From the NCBI RefSeq assembly GCF_000721175.1, contig NZ_JOEZ01000018.1, positions 62,001 to 126,000 of the forward strand: a stretch of 64,000 nucleotides of DNA, written 5' to 3'. Every line of letters starts with the position of its first letter. Positions within the stretch are counted from its first letter, which is position 1. The position numbers and the translations under genes were made by a program. Shown here in pieces: positions 9,785-16,755 of this stretch. The DNA comes from Streptomyces anulatus (GTDB lineage: Bacteria; Actinomycetota; Actinomycetes; Streptomycetales; Streptomycetaceae). A model generated the notes under the pieces. It saw only the letters and a list, made by a program, of their open reading frames with translations. It searched no databases and was not told the DNA's origin.

Positions 9785-11953
9785 ATGTCTCAACTTCGCG
9801 CACCCGAAGCGCGACCGGACCGCCGTGAGGGCGGGCGGCACGGCCGCCCCGGTACGCGCGCCCACTCGGCCACGAGCAGGCCGCGTGCCGCAGGGCCTCC
9901 CCTCGACGCCCGCATACGCCCCCAGCTGCTGCGGACCGCGCTGCTCCCGGCCATCGCCGCGGTGCTCAGCGGCGCCGCCGCCGTCATCTTCACCGTCCGC
10001 GCCGGAGCCGTCGGCTCCTCACCCAGCCTCTGGGCGGCGCTCGGCGGATCGGCCGCCCTGGCCGTCGCCGCCGTCACCGCCGCCTACCTCGGCGCCAACC
10101 GCGTGGCGGGCCAGGTGCTCGACCGGGCCCTCGCGCTCCGCCGCGCCAGCGCCCAGGGCCAGGCCGAGCTGCAACGGGTGGTGGAACAGCTCCGCAACGG
10201 GGAAACCGTCGCCGCACGTCCACCGGCGCAACCCCCCGCTCCCGGAGCCGACGCCTTCGAGCTGCTCGGGCAGGAGATGGCACGGGCCCAGGAAGCCGCG
10301 GTCGCCGCCGTCGTCCAGGCGTCCCAGCTCTTCAGCAGCACCGGCAACGAACAGAAGGTCGAGGTCTTCGTCAACCTCGCGCGACGGCTGCAATCCCTCG
10401 TCCACCGCGAGATCCAGATCCTCGACGAGCTGGAACACGAGGTCGAGGACCCCGACCTCCTCAAGGGCCTCTTCCACGTCGACCATCTCGCCACCCGGAT
10501 CCGCCGCCACGCGGAGAACCTCGCCGTCCTCGGCGGGGCCGTCTCCCGGCGGCAGTGGAGCAACCCGGTCACGATGACCGAGGTGCTCCGCTCGGCCATC
10601 GCCGAGGTCGAGCAGTACCCCCGGGTCAAGCTGGTCCCGCCGATAGAGGGCACCCTGCGCGGCCACGCCGTCGCCGACGTGATCCACCTGCTGGCCGAGC
10701 TGGTCGAGAACGCCACCGTGTTCTCCGCCCCGCACACCCAGGTCCTGCTGCGCGTCCAGCACGTCACCGCCGGACTCGCCCTGGAGGTGGAGGACCGAGG
10801 TCTCGGGATGCCGGACCACGAGCAGAAGCGGATGAACGCCCTGCTCTGCGACCCCGACCAGGTCAACGTCGCCCATCTGCTCCAGGACGGCCGGATCGGC
10901 CTGTTCGTCGTCTCGGCCCTGGCGCGCCGCCACGGCATCGCCGTCCGGCTGCAGAGCAACATCTACGGCGGTACGCAGGCGGTGCTGGTCCTCCCGCAGT
11001 CGCTGCTCGGGACCGACCCCGACGCCCCGCCGTCGCCCGACGCCGTGCCCGTGCCGCCCCCCGGCGCGGTGCACCGGCCGCCCGTCGAGGCCGGGACCCC
11101 CACCGCTCCGCAGCACACCGGCACGACCCGGCCGGCGGCTCAGGCCCGGACGTCCACGGACGGCTCGCACCAGCGGCCCGGCCACGGGCGGAACGGCGGC
11201 CCGCGGACGCCGGCGGGCGATCACGGGCAGAACGGCCGGCCGCGACCGCCCGCGGGCGAGGCCCCGCCCCTCCCGCTGCGCGCCGAGCGCATCGACCGCC
11301 CCACACCGCCCGCCTCCCCGCCCGAGCGCGGCGGCCGGACCGTGCCGGCACCCGTCCACGAGCGCGGCGACCGTACCGCGCCGGCACCCGTCCACGAGCG
11401 CGACCCCCTCCCGGCCCCGTCACCCGCCCGCCCCGAGCTGCCCAAGCGGACGAACCAGGAAAGCCTCGTCCCGCAGCTGCGCGAAGCACCCGCCCCGCGC
11501 GTCGAGGACGAGCACGCCCTGCACGACCCGGGACTCATGGCCGCCTTCCGGCGCGGCGTCGGCCTCGCCGAGGCCCGGACCGCCCAGGAGGATGGCCCCG
11601 ACGGCGGATACGGGAGCCCCGGCGCAACGGGCACCGAGGGGCAGACCGCGCTCGACGCCCCCCTGGAGTCGCTCTCGCCCCTTCCCGTACGCGGAGACAC
11701 CACCCCGCCCGACCGCCGTGGCCCGGCGCAGACACCGCGGCCGGACCACGCGCTGCCCGCGGCCGGACTGCCCGTACCGGACAGCTACCCGCCCGCCGCG
11801 TACCCGCACGACAGCGCCGCCTACCAGCGCGGCACCTACGCCGAGGGCGACCCCGACCGCAGAGCGGGCGAGTCCGGAGCGCTCGCGGCCGAGTCCTTCC
11901 TGCCGGGCCGGGCCGTCCCGGAACCCCGAAAAGACACCACCTTCAAGGAGTAG
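9785..11953 (+). CDS. cvnA: Conservon protein CvnA, membrane-bound histidine-kinase-like ATPase
   Basis: A 722-residue sensor-kinase-like protein. Two membrane helices lie at about residues 51-72 and 80-100 with almost no external loop, so unlike some CvnA proteins it has no large sensory domain. A coiled region with LARRLQSLVHREIQILDELEHEVED follows, then the GHKL ATPase: N-box ELVENATVFS (about 303), G1 EDRGLGMPD (about 336), G2 GLFVVSALARRHG (about 372) and YGGTQAVLVLP. From about 410 to the end it is Pro/Ala/Arg-rich and probably disordered. It heads the cvnA-B-C-D set, whose products form a membrane complex resembling eukaryotic G-protein signalling. ATG 9785 is preferred over GTG 9761 because GAGGAC precedes it. 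Confidence 0.92.
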   Translation: MSQLRAPEARPDRREGGRHGRPGTRAHSATSRPRAAGPPLDARIRPQLLRTALLPAIAAVLSGAAAVIFTVRAGAVGSSPSLWAALGGSAALAVAAVTAAYLGANRVAGQVLDRALALRRASAQGQAELQRVVEQLRNGETVAARPPAQPPAPGADAFELLGQEMARAQEAAVAAVVQASQLFSSTGNEQKVEVFVNLARRLQSLVHREIQILDELEHEVEDPDLLKGLFHVDHLATRIRRHAENLAVLGGAVSRRQWSNPVTMTEVLRSAIAEVEQYPRVKLVPPIEGTLRGHAVADVIHLLAELVENATVFSAPHTQVLLRVQHVTAGLALEVEDRGLGMPDHEQKRMNALLCDPDQVNVAHLLQDGRIGLFVVSALARRHGIAVRLQSNIYGGTQAVLVLPQSLLGTDPDAPPSPDAVPVPPPGAVHRPPVEAGTPTAPQHTGTTRPAAQARTSTDGSHQRPGHGRNGGPRTPAGDHGQNGRPRPPAGEAPPLPLRAERIDRPTPPASPPERGGRTVPAPVHERGDRTAPAPVHERDPLPAPSPARPELPKRTNQESLVPQLREAPAPRVEDEHALHDPGLMAAFRRGVGLAEARTAQEDGPDGGYGSPGATGTEGQTALDAPLESLSPLPVRGDTTPPDRRGPAQTPRPDHALPAAGLPVPDSYPPAAYPHDSAAYQRGTYAEGDPDRRAGESGALAAESFLPGRAVPEPRKDTTFKE

Positions 11954-11958
11954 ACACC

Positions 11959-12393
11959 ATGACGAGCGATATGCCGTCCGGTCAGGTCTCGGACCTGGAC
12001 TGGCTGCTGAGCGGGCTGGTCCGACGCGTGCCCTACACACGCAGCGCGGTCCTGCTCTCCGCGGACGGCCTGGTGAGATCCGTGCACGGCATGGACCCCG
12101 ACAGCGCCGACCACATGGCGGCCCTGGCCGCCGGTCTGTACTCGCTGGGCCGCAGCGCCGGGGCCCGCTTCGGGGACAACGGGGACGTCCGGCAGGTGGT
12201 CGTCGAACTGGACTCCACGCTCCTGTTCGTCTCCACCGCCGGCTCCGGTACCTGTCTCGCCGTCCTCTCCGGGCGGGAGGCGGACGCCGCGGTGCTCGGC
12301 TACGAGATGGCGATGCTGGTCAAGAGCGTCCGCCCGTATCTGACGACCCCGCTGCGGCAGCCGGCCGGGGCGCCCTTCACCCCGGGGCTGTGA
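11959..12393 (+). CDS. cvnB: Conservon protein CvnB, roadblock/LC7 domain
   Basis: A 144-residue roadblock/LC7-fold protein: LDWLLSGLVRRVPYTRSAVLLSADGLVRSVHGMDPDSADHMAALAAGLYSLGRSAG, then VRQVVVELDSTLLFVSTAGSGTCLAVLSG. In conservons and in MglB-type systems this fold binds and regulates the partner Ras-like GTPase. It lies 5 bp after cvnA, with its ribosome site AAGGAG placed just before the cvnA stop, and its stop overlaps the GTG of cvnC. The small size and lack of membrane segments fit a soluble adaptor recruited to the CvnA complex. Confidence 0.93.
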   Translation: MTSDMPSGQVSDLDWLLSGLVRRVPYTRSAVLLSADGLVRSVHGMDPDSADHMAALAAGLYSLGRSAGARFGDNGDVRQVVVELDSTLLFVSTAGSGTCLAVLSGREADAAVLGYEMAMLVKSVRPYLTTPLRQPAGAPFTPGL

Positions 12394-12767
12394 GGATGCC
12401 GGCCCCGCAGGACGGGCCCCTGCTCGACGACGCGGCCGGCCGGCTGATCCGCCCGTACACGATCAGCAACGGCCGCACCCGGCCGTCAACCGCGTTCGAC
12501 CTGCTGTCCCTGGTCATGGCGACCGGCATCGAGCCGGACATCCCGCTCGGCCCGGAGCACACCGTGGCCCTCGGCATGTGCGAAGGGCCGATGTCCGTCG
12601 CCGAGATCGCCGCACACCTCCGGCTGCCCGCGGTCGTCGCCAAGGTCATCCTCTCCGACCTGGTCGCCTGCGGCGCGGTCACCGCGCACGCTCCCGCTTT
12701 CCACGACATGCCCACCGACCGATCCCTGCTGGAGGCAGTGCTCGATGGTTTACGACGACAGCTCTGA
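12390..12767 (+). CDS. cvnC: Conservon protein CvnC, DUF742
   Basis: A protein of about 125 residues with the DUF742 pattern: LIRPYTISNGRTRPSTAFDLLSLVMATG, then LGMCEGPMSVAEIAAHLRLPAVVAKVILSDLVACGAV, a winged-helix-like fold. The function within conservons is structural or regulatory and not known in detail. The start is either GTG 12390, making the typical four-base GTGA overlap with cvnB, or ATG 12396 two codons later. It overlaps the start of cvnD by 23 bp, so all four proteins should be made from one message in similar amounts. Confidence 0.92.
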   Translation: MRMPAPQDGPLLDDAAGRLIRPYTISNGRTRPSTAFDLLSLVMATGIEPDIPLGPEHTVALGMCEGPMSVAEIAAHLRLPAVVAKVILSDLVACGAVTAHAPAFHDMPTDRSLLEAVLDGLRRQL

Positions 12768-13368
12768 CCGCACCGGAACCTCCGAGTTCTTTCCCGTGGC
12801 CCTCAAGGTCCTGGTCGCCGGCGGATTCGGCGTGGGCAAGACGACGCTCGTGGGCGCGGTCAGCGAGATCGCCCCGCTGAGCACCGAGGAACTGCTGACC
12901 CAGGTCAGTGTGGGGACGGACAATCTGGACGGCGTCGAGTCCAAGACGGCCACCACCGTCGCCATGGACTTCGGTCGCATCACCCTCTCCGAGCAGCACG
13001 TGCTCTATCTCTTCGGCACACCGGGCCAGGAACGCTTCTGGTTCATGTGGGACGAGCTCTCCCAGGGCGCGCTCGGAGCGGTGGTGCTGGCCGACACCCG
13101 GCGCCTCGCCGAGTGCTTCGCCGCGGTGGACTTCTTCGAACGGCGCGGCATCGGATTCATCGTCGCCGTCAACGAGTTCGACGGCGCCTACCGCTACGAA
13201 CCGGACGAGGTCCGCGCCGCGCTCGACCTCGGGCCCGAGGTGCCCGTCGTCCTGTGCGACGCCCGGATCGCCAGCTCCGGCACGGGCGCCCTCGTCACCC
13301 TCGTACAACACCTCATCAACGCCACCTCGGCGCCCGCCCCACTCCAGACCTTCGGAGCTCACCCGTGA
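12745..13368 (+). CDS. cvnD: Conservon protein CvnD, small Ras-like GTPase
   Basis: A 207-residue GTPase. The P-loop is GGFGVGKTTL (about residue 26), the G3-like switch is LFGTPGQERF, and a G4-type NEFD replaces the common NKxD in FIVAVNEFDGAYRY. Together with CvnB it resembles the MglA/MglB polarity pair and Rag/roadblock pairs. Conservons in S. coelicolor have been linked to control of aerial growth and antibiotic production; the role of this copy is unknown. ATG 12745 lies inside cvnC with GGAGG nine bases upstream. Its stop overlaps the GTG of the following GAF gene by four bases. Confidence 0.93.
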   Translation: MVYDDSSDRTGTSEFFPVALKVLVAGGFGVGKTTLVGAVSEIAPLSTEELLTQVSVGTDNLDGVESKTATTVAMDFGRITLSEQHVLYLFGTPGQERFWFMWDELSQGALGAVVLADTRRLAECFAAVDFFERRGIGFIVAVNEFDGAYRYEPDEVRAALDLGPEVPVVLCDARIASSGTGALVTLVQHLINATSAPAPLQTFGAHP

Positions 13369-13949
13369 CGTCCTTCGCCACCGGCCGGATGCTCCTGACG
13401 CCCACCGACCGGCACGGCCCGGCCCGCGCACAGCGGCTGCGCAAGCTGGATCTCGGCGAACGCCCCGACGCCTCCTACGACAACTTCGACGCCTTCGCCG
13501 ACAAGGTGGCCGAAGTCACCGCCACACCCTTCTCGATGGTCAACTTCATCGACGAGAACCGGCAGTTCTTCGCGGGACTGCACACCCCGGCCGGCAACCG
13601 CGGTGGCCGGGACCTCGGTTCGGCCGCGGCTGGCAGCAACCGCAGCAGCCGGTACCTGGCCCGCGACCACGGCTACTGCCCGCACGTCCTCGTCCGGCGC
13701 AAGGCCCTCGTCCTGGACGACGTCTGCGACTACCCGCGCTTCGCGGGCAATCCGGTGGTGGACGACATAGGCATCCGCTCCTATCTCGGGGCGCCGCTGA
13801 TCGACCGCACCGGCATCGCGCTGGGCACCGTCTGTGCCGTCGACACCGTGCCGCGCCCCTGGGGGCGGGCCGGGCTCGACACCATCAAGTCGCTCGCCCA
13901 TGAACTCGTCCGCCAGATCGGCGACCGGGAGGGCCACCACCCCCTCTGA
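13365..13949 (+). CDS. GAF domain-containing protein, coupled to the conservon
   Basis: A 194-residue protein that is essentially one GAF domain: ASYDNFDAFADKVAEVTATPFSMVNFIDENRQFFAGL, then GYCPHVLVRRKALVLDDVCDYPRFAGNPVVDDIGIRSYLGAPLIDRTGIALGTVCAVD and a terminal helix (IKSLAHELVRQIGD). GAF domains bind small ligands, chromophores or mediate dimerisation. It has no output domain of its own. Its GTG overlaps the cvnD stop (GTGA), so it is translated with the GTPase and is likely a fifth, sensory member of this conservon; some other conservons instead end in a cytochrome P450. A Cys in the GYCPHV block might bind a ligand, which is conjecture. Confidence 0.88.
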   Translation: MTSFATGRMLLTPTDRHGPARAQRLRKLDLGERPDASYDNFDAFADKVAEVTATPFSMVNFIDENRQFFAGLHTPAGNRGGRDLGSAAAGSNRSSRYLARDHGYCPHVLVRRKALVLDDVCDYPRFAGNPVVDDIGIRSYLGAPLIDRTGIALGTVCAVDTVPRPWGRAGLDTIKSLAHELVRQIGDREGHHPL

Positions 13950-14159
13950 CACCGCCCCCGCCCCGCAGGCGGTGCGGCGCTCAACACCCGGGCGGCACGC
14001 CGGTGCCGCCCTGCGGCGGCGCACATCCGCGACCTGCTGGGCGCGGTGTCCGCGCACGACTGAGGCGGCCCCGAAGGGCGAGGAAGCGGTACGTGCCGGC
14101 GGGCTCCCCTGCCCGGCACAACCGCGTCGCGGGGAGCGGCCGTGCCGCCGTGGGCCCGG

Positions 14160-14591
14160 TCACGACCCTCCGGAAGCACCGTGCGGCCGCACCGCTTCGG
14201 CCGCGACGCCGACTGCACGCAACCTCCGTGCCAGCAGGTCGATCTCGGGCCCGGTGCCGTGATGGCGACCGCTGACCATCAGCTCCAGCAGCGTCTGCGC
14301 CTCGGGGAGCGTGAGCCCGCGGTCGGCCCGCAGGACGCGGAGGATCGGCAGCCGCCGGACAGTGGTGTCCGACAGGGCCAAGCGGGCCGCGCCGTGTTCG
14401 GCGAGCATCCGGGTGCGCAGGTGATCGGGAAGGGTGTCGCCGCACACCAGCACCGTCGACCCGCAGCCGGCACACCGGTGCTCCTCGTCCCAGCGCAATC
14501 GGTCGCCCACCACGGCCTGCGTTCCCGAGCAGTGCAGAGTTGCCCCGCAGGCATCGCAGGCGGCCGACCAACGGATCGTTGCGACGTTCAC
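14160..14591 (-). CDS. Hypothetical zinc-ribbon protein
   Basis: A 143-residue protein. The N-terminal half has cysteine pairs typical of a zinc ribbon: CDACGATLHC near residue 12 and CAGCGSTVLVC near residue 40. The C-terminal half is helical (LPDHLRTRMLAEHGAARLAL, LPEAQTLLELMVSGRHHGTGPEIDLLARRLRAVGV). I do not recognise a named family. A zinc ribbon beside a helical region could bind nucleic acid or protein. Neighbours give no clue: it stands alone between the conservon and a hydrolase gene. Confidence 0.65.
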   Translation of the reverse strand: MNVATIRWSAACDACGATLHCSGTQAVVGDRLRWDEEHRCAGCGSTVLVCGDTLPDHLRTRMLAEHGAARLALSDTTVRRLPILRVLRADRGLTLPEAQTLLELMVSGRHHGTGPEIDLLARRLRAVGVAAEAVRPHGASGGS

Positions 14592-14868
14592 CGCGACAGC
14601 ACCTCTCGACAGGCGGGCTCATTCTCGTCAGGGATTTCAACCGGGGGGACCCGCACCTCACACCTGCGGCCGGAACGCCCCGCCGCAGGTCGCGATGATC
14701 ACGGTAGGGGCTCCGTCGCGGCAAATCCGGTATCTGTCATGGCAGTTGTGCATACGTCTCCGCGATCGGGCGTCCGCCCGAATGCGGTTCTGCTGTGCGG
14801 ACTTGAGGGGAGGGGGCTGTCAGTGCCCGACGCCGGCCTGGCCTGGCCTGGCGCTGACATTGCCCGGG

Positions 14869-15606
14869 TCATGCCCCCAGATCCTCCGTCACGGGCAGGC
14901 ACTCGGCGAGCAGGTCGACGACGTCGCGCCAGGCGCGCTGCGCGTGCCGCGGGTGGTGGCCGACGCCGGGGACCACAGGGTGGCCGACCGGCGGGTGGTG
15001 GAAGGCGTGCAAGGCGCCGCCGTAGACCGCGAGGCGCCAGTCGACGCCCGCGGCCTGCATCTCGGCGGCGAACGCGTCCCGTTGCGCGGGCGGCATGATC
15101 GGGTCTTCCGATCCGACCCCGGCCCACACCGGGCAGCGAATGCGCGCGGCCTCGCCCGGTCGGCCCGTGGTAGTCGCGTTGACTGTCCCGATCGCGCGCA
15201 GGCTGACGCCGCCGCGGCCGAGTTCCAGCGCGATGGCGCCCCCGGTGCCGTAGCCGACGGCGGCGATCCGGTCGGGGTCGGTCCGTGGTTCGGTGCGCAA
15301 CACGTCGAGCGCCGCATGGCCGATGCCCCGCATCCGGTCGGGATCAGCGAGCAGCGGCAGGCAACGGGCCAGCATCTCCTCGGGGTCGCCCAGGTAGCGC
15401 CCGCCGTGAAGGTCGAAGGCCAGCGCTGTATATCCCAGTTCGGCGAGAGCATCGGCCCGGCGGCGCTCGACGTCGCTGAGCCCCATGCCCTCTGGTCCGA
15501 GCAGCACCGCGGGCCGGCGGTCGACGCCGGCCGGGAGTGCGAGGTGCCCGATCATCGTCAGACCGTCGGCCGGATACTCGACCGTACGCGTCGATATCGT
15601 CGTCAT
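14869..15606 (-). CDS. Dienelactone hydrolase family protein with altered nucleophile site
   Basis: A 245-residue alpha/beta-hydrolase of the dienelactone hydrolase type: RRPAVLLGPEGMGLSDVERRRADALAELGYTALAFDLHG, IAAVGYGTGGAIALEL, CPVWAGVGSEDPIMPP and ALHAFHHP. The acid (D in GSEDP) and histidine (HAFHHP) positions of the triad are present. At the nucleophile elbow, where the family has GYCFGG, this protein has GYGTGG, so Cys is replaced by Gly. Either the protein is catalytically dead, uses another residue, or belongs to a non-hydrolytic branch. It appears monocistronic. Confidence 0.82.
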   Translation of the reverse strand: MTTISTRTVEYPADGLTMIGHLALPAGVDRRPAVLLGPEGMGLSDVERRRADALAELGYTALAFDLHGGRYLGDPEEMLARCLPLLADPDRMRGIGHAALDVLRTEPRTDPDRIAAVGYGTGGAIALELGRGGVSLRAIGTVNATTTGRPGEAARIRCPVWAGVGSEDPIMPPAQRDAFAAEMQAAGVDWRLAVYGGALHAFHHPPVGHPVVPGVGHHPRHAQRAWRDVVDLLAECLPVTEDLGA

Positions 15607-16068
15607 GAGGCTGGACTGTAGTGATCGTCGAGCCCGGTCCGGCTGGTGTTCTGCCGCTGGCAGAACAGCGTGGGTATCTTTCTGAGAAACGGCGAGGGGC
15701 TCACGAGAACCGTCATGAACCTCGTCCCCACGGCAGCGCTATCGGATCACCCGCCCAGGCCACGGCGTTGGCGGCCGACCCTCACAGCAGGATTCCGGGG
15801 TATACCGGCCCGCTCCCGTGAAGGGCGTCACCAGCTGGTTCACCTCCCGGTTCAGGCGGCCTGGCCGAGGCCGGGGTGTGGTCAGTTCCTGGGCTCAGGA
15901 CCCACACCCGGGGGTCGGTGCCGCCCTGGGCCCGCAGCCCCAGCACGGTCCCGACGGCGAGCGGCAGCCCGTGCCCCCGGGGACCCGCTTCCGATCTCCG
16001 AGGTGAGCCAGGTCCGGGCGGTCGTGGGCCGGTGCGGTGGTCGTGTTCGTCATGGCACCGAGCGTTCA

Positions 16069-16091
16069 ACGTCAACCGCGCTTGAGGTCAA
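16069..16091 (-). promoter_or_regulatory. Possible MerR-type operator/promoter
   Basis: Read leftward, a TTGACC -35-like hexamer (16091-16086) is followed by an imperfect dyad, ACCTCAAGC / GGTTGACGT, spanning 16088-16069. A dyad starting inside the -35 and filling a 19-base spacer is the hallmark of promoters controlled by MerR-family activators, but the -10 is weak here. The decayed reading frame starting at 16053 would be its target. Confidence 0.3.
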
Positions 16092-16120
16092 GTGCGGAAT
16101 GGTGTTGGTGACCACCTACT

Positions 16121-16146
16121 GGAGTGCGGTATTGTTCTCATGCGCG
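16121..16146 (+). promoter_or_regulatory. Probable tRNA-Pro promoter element, copy 1
   Basis: The block GGAGTGCGGTATTGTTCTCA (16121-16140) continuing TGCGCG is closely matched upstream of the second tRNA-Pro gene (35529-35555, GGAGTGAGGTAATGTTTGTC then CTGCGCG). The likely -10 boxes are TATTGT (16130-16135) and TAATGT (35538-35543), each about 45-50 bases before the mature tRNA. Conservation at two otherwise different loci supports a shared promoter. Confidence 0.5.
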
Positions 16147-16180
16147 TTCAGCCAGGGGAAACCCCAGGTCAGACGGGCAG

Positions 16181-16254
<74 letters not shown>

Positions 16255-16273
16255 CTTTTCGAAGTCGCAAGTC

Positions 16274-16307
16274 AGGGGTCGTTTCAGAGAGATCTGGAAC
16301 GGCCCCT
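16274..16307 (+). terminator. Terminator of tRNA-Pro copy 1
   Basis: A 15-bp stem with two G-T wobbles, 16274-16288 pairing with 16293-16307 around a GAGA loop, about 20 bases past the tRNA and followed by TTGATCGTTTCT. The same arrangement, with different stem bases, follows tRNA-Pro copy 2. Confidence 0.8.
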
Positions 16308-16440
16308 TGATCGTTTCTGGGGGCCGGTCGGGGGCCGACTCGCCCTGACGGGTCAGCGCGGGCTTCTTCGACGAGCCGAGACGAACCGGACCGGCGGCCG
16401 CTGACCACCGTGCCCAGAGTCGGCCCCGTGCCGTCCTGCC

Positions 16441-16603
16441 GCGCTCGGCGTCACCCGGATCACCAGCTGGGGAATCGTCTACCACGCCTTTCCCGTCCTG
16501 CTCTTCCGTATCACCGCCGACACCGGCTGGGCCATCGCGGCGACCACCGGCGCGTTCTCCCTTGCCTTGCTGGTCCCGGCGGTGGTGGGCTCCACGATCG
16601 GCC
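16441..16603 (+). pseudogene. Fragment of an MFS transporter
   Basis: One frame reads ALGVTRITSWGIVYHAFPVLLFRI, TADTGWAIAATTGAFSLA and LLVPAVVGSTIGR. This matches the first two membrane helices of MFS permeases (the common pattern is a SWG..YYAF.VLL block, then GW, then TGAFSLALL and GR). No start codon and no continuation of the remaining ten helices are present, so it is a short remnant next to the tRNA. Confidence 0.65.
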
Positions 16604-16755
16604 GGTACCACCCACTACGGCCTCGCCGGTGCTGCCGACGGAGGCGCGTGAGCGGACGAGATCTGCATGTCACCGATATGGACGTGGACGAGGGCACGCT
16701 CGTGTTCGACCAGTGGCGGCCCCGGGCGACGGCGGGTCAGCAGACGAACCGTGCT

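Larger units (their letters stand above)
15607..16180. other. Gene-poor stretch before tRNA-Pro
   Basis: About 570 bases with no gene I can name. On the minus strand an ATG at 16053 begins MTNTTTAPAHDRPDLAHL, a plausible protein start lying just downstream of a MerR-like element, but the reading soon becomes incoherent. In a second minus frame a stretch reading GLPLAVGTVLGLRAQGGTDPRVWVLSPG also looks coding-like. This probably marks a frameshifted or truncated gene, family unknown. Confidence 0.45.
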
